Both the position numbers and the translations under genes were made by a program. The notes under the pieces were generated by a model, which worked only from the letters and a program-made list of their open reading frames with translations, was not told where the DNA came from and ran no database searches. Source: Burkholderiales bacterium PBB2 (GTDB taxonomy: Bacteria; Pseudomonadota; Gammaproteobacteria; Burkholderiales; Burkholderiaceae_C). From it: a DNA stretch of 64,000 nucleotides. This document shows, in pieces, positions 52,710-61,935 of the stretch. Numbering within the stretch: the stretch's first letter is position 1; every line of letters begins with the position of its first letter. Location: NCBI GenBank assembly GCA_002255955.1, contig NKIM01000009.1, positions 85,716 through 149,715 of the forward strand. Direction: 5' to 3'.

Positions 52710-53742
52710 ACTCGTACTCCTCCTCAGTTATGGCTGCTGTTACTGCGAACTCATTATCTTCGCCGTTGAGCAGCACATGAATCTCCTTGACGATCTCTCC
52801 CTGTTCAACAATCTTGAAGTAGATGTTGGAGTCCGAGCATCTGACCGTATCGGCATTGAATTCGGCCAAACTATTGGCGATACGCTCGCTGCCAGCGAGG
52901 TCGTCAGTGCTCAAGACAGTGTTGGCTCGCAGACTCATTCCTTCGTCGTCCTGCAATGTGTAAGTGGAGAACTTCACCAGATTTTGAAGGTCGGCGCGCT
53001 TTGCCCACAGGTTCTTCTTCAGCTGCCTAAGGGAGACATCTACGAACTCATTGCGCGCAATGATTGGCTTCAGGCGATTGAAGAAATGTGTCAGTTCGTC
53101 GTGGTACCGCGTGGCATTGTCGCGCGACGCAATTCGCACCTCCAAAAGTCCGTTGCTCCAAAGTCGGGCGACGTTGATCGCTCGTTGGTGCTCAACCTTG
53201 TAAACCCTGGTGTACGTCATTGCCTCGTCGTCTGTCACCTCGGACTTCAACTTTTTCGATGTGCGCTTCTCGATTTCCTTTAGCGTCATCGACTTGGTGT
53301 CGCCCACTTGCTCGAAGCGAACGTCCACAAACGTCGGTACCGGGGGCAGGTCCACGACGAGCGGATCATCGCCCGCGGCATCGACACCCTTCTCCAGGAG
53401 CAAATTTCGAACCCGCTCTTCGGCGATCATGGCAACCGCCCGCTCAACAGGACATCGGAAAAGGAAGATGTGCTGCCGCCCGAAACCTTCGGTTCGACGA
53501 AGCAAGGCGAACAGGTCGGCGAAGGTCAGCTTGCCTTCGTCTATGGCCGGGATGATGCGTTTCGCACGAAGGTCATCCCACGAGGCGGCTGAATGCGCGA
53601 TATCTCGGTTCTTCAAGAAGTCGCGCACAACAGCAATGCTCGTGGAGCGCTCGATGAGCTTGAGCAGTAAGCTCAGATTCTCCGCACGGGCCACCATGGA
53701 GTTCAATGCTGCCAGGTTCTCGGCCGCAATTTCTTCTGGCAT
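52678..53742 (-). CDS. Unknown protein, first gene of the accessory operon
   Basis: 354 residues, ATG preceded by AGGGGG. The N-terminal 100 residues are helical (LSLLLKLIERSTSIAVVRDFLKN, IIPAIDEGKLTFADLFALLRR) and end in GRQHIFLFRCP. The middle contains a charged stretch (TLKEIEKRTSKKLKSEVTDDE), and the C-terminal 150 residues look like an alpha/beta recognition or adaptor domain. No ATPase, nuclease, TIR or protease motif can be read. It is coded on AT-richer DNA and lies next to the inverted border repeat at 53859. It might be a sensor or regulator for the membrane hydrolase; this is inference. Confidence 0.78.
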   Translation of the reverse strand: MPEEIAAENLAALNSMVARAENLSLLLKLIERSTSIAVVRDFLKNRDIAHSAASWDDLRAKRIIPAIDEGKLTFADLFALLRRTEGFGRQHIFLFRCPVERAVAMIAEERVRNLLLEKGVDAAGDDPLVVDLPPVPTFVDVRFEQVGDTKSMTLKEIEKRTSKKLKSEVTDDEAMTYTRVYKVEHQRAINVARLWSNGLLEVRIASRDNATRYHDELTHFFNRLKPIIARNEFVDVSLRQLKKNLWAKRADLQNLVKFSTYTLQDDEGMSLRANTVLSTDDLAGSERIANSLAEFNADTVRCSDSNIYFKIVEQGEIVKEIHVLLNGEDNEFAVTAAITEEEYEYVLRQVLHHN

Positions 53743-53858
53743 GAAACTATCCCCCTGTTTTTTGTTGTAGAAGATTATGAACGAAGCGATGCAACCAGGA
53801 GCGGCCGTATTCCGGCAAACATGTGCGAGCCAGAGAGGGCAAGAGGGTCAGCAAGGCC

Positions 53859-53886
53859 CGAGGGTCAAGCCATAAATTTCAAGGCC
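53859..53886 (-). repeat. Border repeat copy D, inverted
   Basis: CGAGGGTCA, GCC, TAAATTT and AAG blocks align with the reverse complement of copy A at 24 of 28 positions. Together with copies A-C it encloses the accessory operon as inverted flanks. Confidence 0.75.
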
Positions 53887-54016
53887 TCGTTCCATACTAG
53901 GCCTTCCATTGGAGGGGACCGTGCATGGGTGCCTCGGACAAGAGCGTTCCGCCCCGCTTCGGCAACAATGTCGCCCTGACGCCCCCACCCGCCCCAGCCG
54001 ACGCCATTGCCCTCCC

Positions 54017-54928
54017 ATGACGCCCCCCCGCCCCCCTCATCTCCGTTTCTCCCTCAGCCTCCCCACCGCCGCCCTCGCCCTGCTCCTCAGCGCCGGCGCG
54101 ACAACGACACCCAGCCCGCCAACGGAACCCGCCGGCCCCAAGATCGACCGGACGTACACCTCCGTGGCGCAAGACAGCCGGGCGCTGTTCATCGTCTTGC
54201 ATTACACGGCGCTGGATTGGGAAAAATCGCTGAAGGTGCTGGCCACGGGCGGGCAGGTGAGCGCGCATTACCTGGTGCGGGACGAGCCGGCGGCGATTTA
54301 CCAGCTGGTGGATGAGAACCGGCGGGCCTGGCATGCGGGGGCGAGCTTCTGGGGGGGGCACAGCAATCTGAACTCGGCGTCCATCGGCATCGAGATCGTC
54401 AACCCCGGGTACAAGGACACGGAGCTGGGCCGCGTCTACCCGCCCTACCCGCAAGCGCAGGTGGACGAGATCATTGCCCTGGTGCGCGACATCGCCAAGC
54501 GCCACAACATCCGACCCGAACGCATCATCGGCCACTCGGACATTGCGCCCGGCCGCAAGCAGGATCCGGGCCCGAGCTTCCCCTGGAAGCAGCTGGCCGA
54601 TGCCGGCCTGATCCCCTGGCCCGATGCGGTGCAGGTGGCGGCCAAGATTCCGCTCTACGCCGCCCTGCCGCCGGACGCGGCCTGGTTCCAGGACAAGCTG
54701 ACCCGCGTGGGCTACAGCACCTCGCGCAGCGGCATCGAGGACGAGCTGACCAAGGCGACGATTGCCACCTTCCAGAGCAAGTACCGCCCGCGCGACTGGA
54801 GCGGCGCCATGGACGCGGAAACCGCGGCCCTGCTCGATGTGGCCACCAGCCCGGGCGGTATGCTGCTGGCCAAGTCCATGGCGGCGCCGGCGAACGAGCC
54901 GGCCAAGCCGCTGAGCTCGCGCTTCTGA
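54017..54928 (+). CDS. Secreted N-acetylmuramoyl-L-alanine amidase (AmiD-like)
   Basis: 303 residues. Signal peptide (FSLSLPTAALALLLSAGA), amidase_2 zinc domain with ligands in FIVLHYTALDWEKS (His), IIGHSDIAPGRKQDPG (His and Asp) and the catalytic Glu of SIGIEIVN, then a C-terminal peptidoglycan-binding domain (IEDELTKATIATFQSKYRP). Cuts the amide between MurNAc and the stem peptide, freeing peptides. The frame is open from 53909, but the ATG at 54017 leads into the signal. The dpp transporter operon starts 108 bp downstream, suggesting uptake of released peptides. Confidence 0.93.
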   Translation: MTPPRPPHLRFSLSLPTAALALLLSAGATTTPSPPTEPAGPKIDRTYTSVAQDSRALFIVLHYTALDWEKSLKVLATGGQVSAHYLVRDEPAAIYQLVDENRRAWHAGASFWGGHSNLNSASIGIEIVNPGYKDTELGRVYPPYPQAQVDEIIALVRDIAKRHNIRPERIIGHSDIAPGRKQDPGPSFPWKQLADAGLIPWPDAVQVAAKIPLYAALPPDAAWFQDKLTRVGYSTSRSGIEDELTKATIATFQSKYRPRDWSGAMDAETAALLDVATSPGGMLLAKSMAAPANEPAKPLSSRF

Positions 54929-55036
54929 CTGACCACAGAGCACTGGCCATCACCAACAAGGCCGCACTCGCTGGCTGGATGAGACCCTGATGACCCCGCT
55001 GGCCCCCACTCTTTCGACACCGATCTCCCGCCCCTC

Positions 55037-56047
55037 GTGCTGACCTTTCTGCTCAAGCGACTCGCCACCCTGCTGCCCACGCTGCTGGGCATCACCCTGG
55101 TGGCCTTTGGCCTGATCCGGCTGGTGCCGGGCGACCCCATCGAGATCATGATGGGCGAGCGCCGCCTGGACGCGGCCACCCATGCGGAGCTGATGGCGCG
55201 CATGGGCCTGGACCAGCCCCTGCATGTGCAGTACGGCCAGTACCTGGCGCAGCTGGCGCGCGGTGACCTGGGCCAGAGCCTGGTCAGCCGCGAGCCGGTG
55301 GCCCAGGAGTTTGCGGCCCTGTTCCCGGCCACGGTGGAGCTGGCCCTGGCGGCCCTGCTGCTGGCCGTGAGCCTGGGCCTGCTGCTGGGTGTGACGGCCG
55401 GGCTCAAGCGCGGCTCGCTGCTGGACCAGGGCGTGATGGGCGTGGCCACGGTGGGCTACTCCATGCCGGTGTTCTGGTGGGGGCTGATCCTGATCATGTT
55501 CTTCTCGGTGCAGCTGGGCTGGACGCCGGTGTCGGGCCGCATCGGCATCGAGTACGACGTGCCGGTGCGCAGCGGCTTTCTGCTGATCGACAGCTGGCTC
55601 TCGGGCGAAGAAGGCGCCTTCCGCTCGGCCTGCCTGCACCTGCTGCTGCCGGCCACCGTGCTGGGCACCAGCACCATGGCGGTGGTGGCGCGCATGACGC
55701 GCTCCAGCATGCTGGAGGTGCTGCGCGAGGACTACATCCGCGCCGCCCGCGCCAAGGGCCTGAGCCCGGCGCGCGTGGTGCTGCGCCACGGCCTGCGCAA
55801 TGCGCTGATCCCGGTGCTGACGGTGATCGGCATGCAGACGGGCAGCCTGCTGGCCGGCGCGGTGCTGACCGAAACCATCTTCTCCTGGCCCGGCATCGGC
55901 AAATGGCTGATCGACTCGATCGCCCGGCGCGACTACCCGGTGGTGCAGGCCGGCATCCTGATCTCGGCCCTGACCTTCATCGGCGTGAACCTGCTGGTGG
56001 ATGTCTTGTACGGCGTGGTCAATCCGCGCATCCGCAATGAACGGTGA
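55037..56047 (+). CDS. dppB: Dipeptide ABC transporter permease DppB-like
   Basis: 336 residues, six membrane helices, GTG start. The N-terminal FLLKRLATLLPTLLGITLVAFGLIRLVPGDP and the EAA loop DYIRAARAKGLSPARVVLRHGLRNALIPVLTVIG are standard for DppB/OppB. First gene of a complete dppBCDF set. Inner-membrane channel subunit for di- or oligopeptides. Confidence 0.94.
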   Translation: MLTFLLKRLATLLPTLLGITLVAFGLIRLVPGDPIEIMMGERRLDAATHAELMARMGLDQPLHVQYGQYLAQLARGDLGQSLVSREPVAQEFAALFPATVELALAALLLAVSLGLLLGVTAGLKRGSLLDQGVMGVATVGYSMPVFWWGLILIMFFSVQLGWTPVSGRIGIEYDVPVRSGFLLIDSWLSGEEGAFRSACLHLLLPATVLGTSTMAVVARMTRSSMLEVLREDYIRAARAKGLSPARVVLRHGLRNALIPVLTVIGMQTGSLLAGAVLTETIFSWPGIGKWLIDSIARRDYPVVQAGILISALTFIGVNLLVDVLYGVVNPRIRNER

Positions 56048-56051
56048 CGAG

Positions 56052-56990
56052 ATGACGAACCCTTCGACACCGACGCCGCTGAGCCCCAGCGCACAGGAAG
56101 AGGATCAGCTGCTTTCGCAACAGCCGCCCGGCCCGCTGCGTGAGTTCTGGCAAGGCTTTGCCGCCAACCGCGGCGCCCTGGCGGCGCTGGCCGTGTTCGC
56201 GCTGATCGCCCTGGCCGCGCTGTTCGCGCCCTGGGTGGCGCCGCACAGCCCGATCGAGCAGTACCGCGATCACATGCTGCAGCCGCCGGTCTGGGCCGAG
56301 GGTGGCAGCGCGCGATTCCTGCTCGGCACCGACGAGCTGGGCCGCGACATGCTCTCGCGCCTGCTGCATGGCGGGCGCGTGTCGCTGGGCATCGGCCTGG
56401 CCTCGGTGCTGCTGTCCCTGCTGCCGGGGGTGTTGCTGGGCTTGCTGGCGGCGTTTCACCAGCAGTGGCTGTCGCCGGCCATCATGCGGGTGATGGACAT
56501 CATGCTGGCCCTGCCGGGCCTGCTGCTGGCCATCTGCGTGATCACGGTGCTGGGCCCGGGCCTGGTGAACACGGTGATCGCCATCGCCATCGGCGCCCTG
56601 CCCGGCTACACGCGGCTGACGCGCGCCGCCGCCCTGGCCGAGATCCACAAAGACTACGTCACCGCCAGCCGCGTGGCCGGCGCCGGCCCCTTGCGCCTGA
56701 TGTTCAGCGCCGTGCTGCCCAACTGCATGGCGCCGCTGATCGTCAACGCGACGCTGAGTTTTTCCTCCGCCATCCTGGAAACCGCGGGCCTGGGCTTTCT
56801 GGGCCTGGGCGTGCAGGCGCCCACGCCCGAGTGGGGCACCATGCTCAGCGCCGCGCGCGATTACATGCAGCGGGCGCCCTGGGTGGTGACGCTGCCGGGC
56901 CTGACGATTCTGTTCAGCGTGCTGAGCATCAACCTGATCGGCGACGGCCTGCGCGACGCGCTCGATCCCAAACTGAAACGGACGCGCTGA
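56052..56990 (+). CDS. dppC: Dipeptide ABC transporter permease DppC-like
   Basis: 312 residues with an N-terminal helix preceded by a soluble tail (OppC_N type) and five further helices. LLGTDELGRDMLSRLLHGGRVSLGIGL and the EAA loop DYVTASRVAGAGPLRLMFSAVLPNCMAPLIV mark DppC. The ATG at 56052 has GGTGA upstream; an ATG at 56037 overlaps the dppB stop and is an alternative. Partner of DppB. Confidence 0.94.
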   Translation: MTNPSTPTPLSPSAQEEDQLLSQQPPGPLREFWQGFAANRGALAALAVFALIALAALFAPWVAPHSPIEQYRDHMLQPPVWAEGGSARFLLGTDELGRDMLSRLLHGGRVSLGIGLASVLLSLLPGVLLGLLAAFHQQWLSPAIMRVMDIMLALPGLLLAICVITVLGPGLVNTVIAIAIGALPGYTRLTRAAALAEIHKDYVTASRVAGAGPLRLMFSAVLPNCMAPLIVNATLSFSSAILETAGLGFLGLGVQAPTPEWGTMLSAARDYMQRAPWVVTLPGLTILFSVLSINLIGDGLRDALDPKLKRTR

Positions 56991-56993
56991 GCC

Positions 56994-58025
56994 ATGGCCG
57001 AGGACGCATTGCTGTCGCCACCGTCATCACCCTTGCTGCGCATCGAAAACCTGCGGGTCGAGTTCGGCCGCTTCCCCGCCGTGGACGGGCTGGATTTGAG
57101 CCTGGCGCCGGGCGAGCTGCTGGGCATCGTTGGTGAATCGGGCTCGGGCAAATCGGTGGCCATGCTGGCCTTGATGGGCCTGGTGGACGCGCCCGGCCGC
57201 GTCAGCGCGGACCGGCTGGAGTTCCAGGGTCAGGACTTGCTGCGCTTGAACGCGCGGGAACGCCGCCGCCTGATCGGCCGCGACATCGCCATGGTGTTCC
57301 AGGACGCACTCTCCAGCCTGGACCCGAGCTACACCGTGGGCGCGCAGATCGCCGAGGTGCTGCAGACCCACCTGGGCCTGCGCGGCGCGGCCGCGAAGAA
57401 ACGGGTGGTGGAGCTGCTGGAGCTGGTGGAGATTCCCGATGCGGCGCGCCGCGCCGAGGCCTACCCGCACCAGCTCTCGGGCGGCATGAACCAACGCGTG
57501 ATGATCGCCATGGCGATCGCCTGCGGCCCCAAGCTGCTGATCGCCGACGAGCCCACCACCGCCCTGGACGTGACCATCCAGGCCCAGATCATGGAGCTGC
57601 TGCTGCGCCTGCAGCGCGAGCAAGGCATGGGCTTGCTGATGATCACCCACGACCTGGCCGTGGTGGCCGAAATGGCCCAGCGCGTGGCCGTGATGTACGC
57701 CGGCCAGGTGGTCGAGACCGGGCCGCTGCCGGCCCTGTTCGACGCGCCGCGCCACCCCTACACCGCCGCCCTGCTGGCCGCCATCCCTGAGCACAACCGC
57801 GGCGCCCGCCGCCTGGCCGCCCTGCCCGGCATCGTGCCCGGCGCGCTGGACCGCCCGGCTGGCTGCCTGCTGAGCCCGCGCTGCGCGCAGGTGCAGGGGC
57901 GCTGCCGCAGCGAACGCCCCAAACTTGAAAGCGCAAGCACAAGCTCGACGCTCACGAGCGAAGGCGTCCGCTGCTTCTTCCCGCTGCCGCCTGCGGCCCG
58001 ATTGGAGGCGCAGCATGAGCAATGA
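56994..58025 (+). CDS. dppD: Dipeptide ABC transporter ATPase DppD-like
   Basis: 343 residues. Walker [16 protein letters not shown]-loop [17 protein letters not shown], signature [14 protein letters not shown], Walker [14 protein letters not shown], and the C-terminal oligopeptide-type Cys region ([17 protein letters not shown]) that carries the iron-sulfur-like site in Opp/Dpp ATPases. Starts 3 bp after dppC; its end overlaps dppF by 11 bp. Confidence 0.95.
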   Translation: MAEDALLSPPSSPLLRIENLRVEFGRFPAVDGLDLSLAPGELLGIVGESGSGKSVAMLALMGLVDAPGRVSADRLEFQGQDLLRLNARERRRLIGRDIAMVFQDALSSLDPSYTVGAQIAEVLQTHLGLRGAAAKKRVVELLELVEIPDAARRAEAYPHQLSGGMNQRVMIAMAIACGPKLLIADEPTTALDVTIQAQIMELLLRLQREQGMGLLMITHDLAVVAEMAQRVAVMYAGQVVETGPLPALFDAPRHPYTAALLAAIPEHNRGARRLAALPGIVPGALDRPAGCLLSPRCAQVQGRCRSERPKLESASTSSTLTSEGVRCFFPLPPAARLEAQHEQ

Positions 58026-58992
58026 ACAGACAAGCCCGCCGGTGCTGCTGCAAGCCGAGAACCTGAGCCGCCACTACCGCGTCAGCCAGGGCCTGTTCCA
58101 GCCCAAGGCCACGGTGCGTGCGCTCGATGGCGTCAGCTTCAGCCTTCGCCCGCGCCAAACCTTGGCTGTGGTGGGCGAATCGGGCTGCGGCAAATCGACC
58201 CTGGCGCGCCAGCTGACCCTGATCGAGCCACCCAGCGCCGGCCGCCTGCTGCTGGGCGGCGAGGCCACGGCCGGCGCCGACGGTGCGCGCCTGAAGGCGC
58301 TGCGCCAGCAGGTGCAGATGGTGTTCCAGAACCCCTTCAGCTCGCTCAACCCGCGCAAGAGCATTGCCGCCACGCTGGACGAGCCGCTCCTGATCAACAC
58401 CGCGCTCAGCACAGCGGAGCGGCGCGAGCGCATCGAAGCGCTGATCACCCAGGTGGGCCTGCGCCCCGAGCATCTGGCGCGTTACCCGCATATGTTCAGC
58501 GGCGGCCAGCGCCAGCGCATTGCCATCGCCCGGGCCATGATTCTGCAGCCGCGCATCGTCGTGGCGGACGAGCCGGTGTCGGCCCTGGATGTGTCTATCC
58601 AGGCGCAGATCCTCAACCTCTTCATGGACCTGCAGGAGCAATCGGGCACCAGCTATGTCTTCATCTCCCACAACCTCAGCGTGGTCGAGCATGTGGCCGA
58701 CGAGGTGATGGTGATGTACCTGGGCCGCGCCGTGGAGCTGGGCGAGAAGCGCCGCATCTTTGCCCAGCCCCTGCACCCCTACACCCGCGCGCTGATGAGC
58801 GCCACGCCGGCCCTGCACGCGGCCGAACGGCGCGAGCGCGTGCTGCTCAAGGGCGAGCTGCCCAGCCCGCTGAACCCGCCCAGCGGCTGCGCCTTCCACA
58901 AGCGCTGCCCGATGGCGGTGGCGCGTTGTGCGCAAGAGGCTCCGGTGCTGCGTGAGGTGGACGGGCGGCAGGTGGCCTGCCACCAGGTCTGA
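58015..58992 (+). CDS. dppF: Dipeptide ABC transporter ATPase DppF-like
   Basis: 325 residues. Walker [17 protein letters not shown], signature [15 protein letters not shown], Walker [14 protein letters not shown] and the C-terminal [16 protein letters not shown] cysteine cluster. Heterodimerises with DppD to power the permease. The ATG at 58015 overlaps dppD; the frame is open from 57925 only as antiframe of that gene. Confidence 0.95.
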   Translation: MSNEQTSPPVLLQAENLSRHYRVSQGLFQPKATVRALDGVSFSLRPRQTLAVVGESGCGKSTLARQLTLIEPPSAGRLLLGGEATAGADGARLKALRQQVQMVFQNPFSSLNPRKSIAATLDEPLLINTALSTAERRERIEALITQVGLRPEHLARYPHMFSGGQRQRIAIARAMILQPRIVVADEPVSALDVSIQAQILNLFMDLQEQSGTSYVFISHNLSVVEHVADEVMVMYLGRAVELGEKRRIFAQPLHPYTRALMSATPALHAAERRERVLLKGELPSPLNPPSGCAFHKRCPMAVARCAQEAPVLREVDGRQVACHQV

Positions 58993-59102
58993 AGCGCGGC
59001 AAGCCCGGCTGACACCCCCAGTCTCGGCTTTCACCGACAATTTGCCTTTGTTGCGCAGCTTGCTGTTTTTTGCGCATCCCACACCCAAGCCTCACTCAAG
59101 CC

Positions 59103-59561
59103 ATGCTGACCGACCTGATCGCCGCCTCCGCCGAAGACGCGACCGTGATTCCCCACACCCCGGGCCACGCCAACATCTGGCCCACGCTGGAGGTCTCGGG
59201 CGTCGAGCCCACGCAATGGGCCAGCCTGCGCCTGATCCTCAAGCAGCAAGCCCTGCCCGGCGCCATGGACGCCGCCCCGGTGGCCCTGAGCCATGCCATG
59301 CAAGATTTCGAGCGCGTGGGCCCGGCCGGCGAGCAAGGCGACCCCTGGCTGGTGGCCCTGCCCGAGGAACTGGGCACCTTGCTGGCCCAGCTTTCGGAAG
59401 ACCAGTTCCCCGCCCTGGCCCGCGCCTGGCTGACGGCCGAAGCCGAACGCCGCCCGCATTGGGAAGCGGAAGCGCTGGAGTTTCTGGTGGCCGATCTCGC
59501 CGCTTTCTCCGCAACTGCAGTGGCGCAAGGTCACCGCCTGTTCTTGTGGATCTGCCCCTGA
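59103..59561 (+). CDS. Hypothetical protein in the dpp-agmatinase cluster
   Basis: 152 residues from the ATG at 59103; no clear ribosome site, and 110 bp after dppF. Soluble, acidic, with a helical C-terminal half (LGTLLAQLSEDQFPALARAWLTAE). No family recognised. Possibly immunity- or regulator-like, but nothing in the sequence decides. Confidence 0.6.
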   Translation: MLTDLIAASAEDATVIPHTPGHANIWPTLEVSGVEPTQWASLRLILKQQALPGAMDAAPVALSHAMQDFERVGPAGEQGDPWLVALPEELGTLLAQLSEDQFPALARAWLTAEAERRPHWEAEALEFLVADLAAFSATAVAQGHRLFLWICP

Positions 59562-59611
59562 TCGCTCCCTGATCGCGGCAGTGCCGGGCTTTGTTGACTG
59601 GAGCGATGACG

Positions 59612-60550
59612 ATGAGCCACTTTGCTTTTCTCAGCCAGAACGCCTTCATGGGCTTGTCGCCCTCCCAACAAAGCAGCAGCGACACGCCCTTCGGCCTCGC
59701 CGGCATCGCCTGGGACGGCTGCGTCACCAACCGGCCCGGCGCACGCTTCGGGCCTTCGGCCATCCGCCAGGCCAGCCAGATGCTGTGCGACGGCATCCAC
59801 CCGCTGTTCGACACCACGCCCGAGGGCCAGCTCAGCGACCATGGCGATCTGGCCCTGCCCAACACCAGCCTGGAGGCCATGCGCGCGGCCATGATGCCGC
59901 TGATCGCCCCGCTGATCGCGCGCCAGCACATGGTCTGGCTGGGCGGCGACCACAGCATCACCCTTCCTTTGCTGCGCGCCTACCGGGCGCAGCAGGGCCA
60001 GCCGCTGGCGGTGATCCATTTCGATGCGCACTGCGACACCTGGGTCGACCATTTCGGCGAGCCCAGCGGCCACGGCACCTGGGTCTATGAGGCGATTCAG
60101 GAAGGCCTGGTGCGGCCCGAATGCTTTGTGCAGTTCGGCATCCGCTCAGCCGGCCAGCGCGAGGCGCGCGAGTACGTGGCCGACCAGGGCGGCCTGATCT
60201 TCAACGCCCGCGCCCTGCGCGGCCTGGACAGCCCCGCCCAGCTGGCGCCGCTGCTGCAACAGGTGCGCGAGCGCATGGCCGCCCATGGCCAGCCGCCCGT
60301 CTACCTGAGCCTGGACATCGACTGCCTGGACCCCGCCTTCGCCCCCGGCACCGGCACACCCGAGCCCGGCGGCATGAGCAGCAACCAGGTCTTCAGCATC
60401 CTCGAAGAGCTGGTGCCCGAACTCAACTTCGTCGGCATGGATTGCGTGGAAGTGGCGCCGCCGTATGACCACGCCGAGCTGACCAGTTATGCGGCTGCGC
60501 AGTTTGTCTGGACGTATCTGTGCGCGCGGCTGGCACGCCGCCAGCCTTGA
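59612..60550 (+). CDS. speB: Agmatinase
   Basis: 312 residues of the ureohydrolase family; hydrolyses agmatine to putrescine and urea. The dinuclear manganese site is complete: LGGDHSITLPLL, VIHFDAHCDTW and SLDIDCLDPAFAPGTGTPEPGG; the agmatinase-type GIAWDGCVTNRPGARFGPSAIR is near the N-terminus. GGAG precedes the chosen ATG; in-frame ATGs lie at 59591 and 59606. In the dpp gene string, so polyamine or arginine-derived nitrogen use may be linked to peptide uptake. Confidence 0.94.
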   Translation: MSHFAFLSQNAFMGLSPSQQSSSDTPFGLAGIAWDGCVTNRPGARFGPSAIRQASQMLCDGIHPLFDTTPEGQLSDHGDLALPNTSLEAMRAAMMPLIAPLIARQHMVWLGGDHSITLPLLRAYRAQQGQPLAVIHFDAHCDTWVDHFGEPSGHGTWVYEAIQEGLVRPECFVQFGIRSAGQREAREYVADQGGLIFNARALRGLDSPAQLAPLLQQVRERMAAHGQPPVYLSLDIDCLDPAFAPGTGTPEPGGMSSNQVFSILEELVPELNFVGMDCVEVAPPYDHAELTSYAAAQFVWTYLCARLARRQP

Positions 60551-60562
60551 CTCGCGGACGCG

Positions 60563-61108
60563 ATGCTGCTGAACAAGGACTTCACCCCGGCAGAGCGCGT
60601 GAGGCTGGACGGCCTCCTTCTTGAAAAGCTGGCGCCCCAGCATGCCGACGCCGACTTCGCCGCCGTGCGCAGCAGCGCCGATCACATCCGCCATGTCTTC
60701 GGCCCCGACAACGGCTGGCCCGCCGCCTCGCTGAGCTTCGAGGAGAACCTGGCCGATCTGCAGCGCCACGCCGCCGAGTTCGAGGAAGGCCGCGCCTACA
60801 ACTACGCCCTGCTCTCAGCCGAGGGGAAAGACTACCTCGGCTGCCTCTACATCAAGCCCATCAAATCGCGCCTGGCGGTGGACGCCCGGCGCGAGCGCTT
60901 CCAGGCCCAAGCGTTTTTCTGGCTGCGCCATCCCCTGCCGGCCAACTCCCCAGCCCTGGATGCCGACACCGTGCTGCACCAACTGCAAGCCTGGCTGGCC
61001 CGCGACTGGCCCTTCCGCCCCGGGGCCGTGGCCTTTCCCGGCCGGGTTCAAGGCTGGGCGGAGTGGGCGGCGATGGCCCAGCCGGGCGACGAAGCCCGCC
61101 ACGCCTGA
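60563..61108 (+). CDS. GNAT-like N-acetyltransferase-fold protein
   Basis: 181 residues, starting 12 bp after speB. VFGPDNGWPAASLSFEENLADLQRH and YNYALLSAEGKDYLGCLYIKPIKSR look like the first half of a GNAT fold. The acetyl-CoA pyrophosphate loop (R/Q-x2-G-x-G/A) is not readable, so enzyme activity is doubtful. Likely to be in the speB operon. Confidence 0.7.
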   Translation: MLLNKDFTPAERVRLDGLLLEKLAPQHADADFAAVRSSADHIRHVFGPDNGWPAASLSFEENLADLQRHAAEFEEGRAYNYALLSAEGKDYLGCLYIKPIKSRLAVDARRERFQAQAFFWLRHPLPANSPALDADTVLHQLQAWLARDWPFRPGAVAFPGRVQGWAEWAAMAQPGDEARHA

Positions 61109-61161
61109 GTTCGTGCAAGCGAGCGGCGCCGGTAGGACCCACGGGCACGCCAGCCGCTACC

Positions 61162-61449
61162 ATGCGCGCCATCATGTACCGACTCACCATTGCTGAAAGC
61201 TTCCAGGTCCAGATCGAGGGCCAACCGCCGCGAACCTGGTATGCGCTGGAGGGCGCCTTCGATGGCGAGCACCAACTGCCGGCCATCGGCAGCCTGCTGC
61301 TGGTGCAAACGCCCGATGGGCGCAGCGTGGCGGCTCAGCTGGCCGCCCGCTCCATCTGGGAGCGCGAGGCCTCGCTGCGCTTTCATGATCATGAGCTGGA
61401 GGAGCAGGGCTTTGCGCCGGGCTCGGTGGTGCTGTGGCGGCAGGGCTGA
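61162..61449 (+). CDS. Small hypothetical protein
   Basis: 95 residues from ATG 61162, or 91 from 61174; neither has a clear ribosome site. Beta-rich: YRLTIAESFQVQIEGQPPRTW, SLLLVQTPDGRSVAAQL. Soluble. No family recognised. Confidence 0.55.
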   Translation: MRAIMYRLTIAESFQVQIEGQPPRTWYALEGAFDGEHQLPAIGSLLLVQTPDGRSVAAQLAARSIWEREASLRFHDHELEEQGFAPGSVVLWRQG

Positions 61450-61580
61450 GCCGCTGCGGCAGCATCGACGGAGCGTGCGCGGCATTTTTCCCTTCCGCTC
61501 AGCATGGCGGCCCGGAGCGGGGCAGATCGGTCAGAATCGCGGCCCACACCCTCAGCCACAGCCACGCCGGAGATCGACGC

Positions 61581-61877
61581 ATGCCCGCCACCTTCCCACC
61601 TTTCACGCCCCGCACCACCCGCCCGCTGGCATGGACGAGCCTGGCCGTGGTGGCCCTGCTGGGCGGCTGCGGCAGCTACGAGCCGCCCCAGCCTGGCGTC
61701 TACCGCGAGGTGGGTGAGAACAAGGCCGAGTACGCCTGCGGCTTGGAAACCCCGACCGCCACGCTGATGGCCGTCACCCGCTGCCGCAACATCGCCGACG
61801 CCAAGGCGCGCGGCGACCAGGCCCGCGAAGCGGCCGACTCAATCCGCACGCCGCCGCCGGACGTTCGCGGCCGCTGA
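61581..61877 (+). CDS. Small lipoprotein
   Basis: 98 residues. The signal SLAVVALLGGC has a lipobox Cys; the mature part is short, hydrophilic and has two further Cys (EYACGLETPT, VTRCRNIADAKARGD). GGAG lies 9 bases before the ATG. Outer-membrane lipoprotein of unknown role; lies just before the dppA-like gene. Confidence 0.72.
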   Translation: MPATFPPFTPRTTRPLAWTSLAVVALLGGCGSYEPPQPGVYREVGENKAEYACGLETPTATLMAVTRCRNIADAKARGDQAREAADSIRTPPPDVRGR

Positions 61878-61935
61878 GACCGACGCAAGGGGGCTGGCGG
61901 TCTATAGTTCTCGCCAGCCTCGATTGCACAGACCG

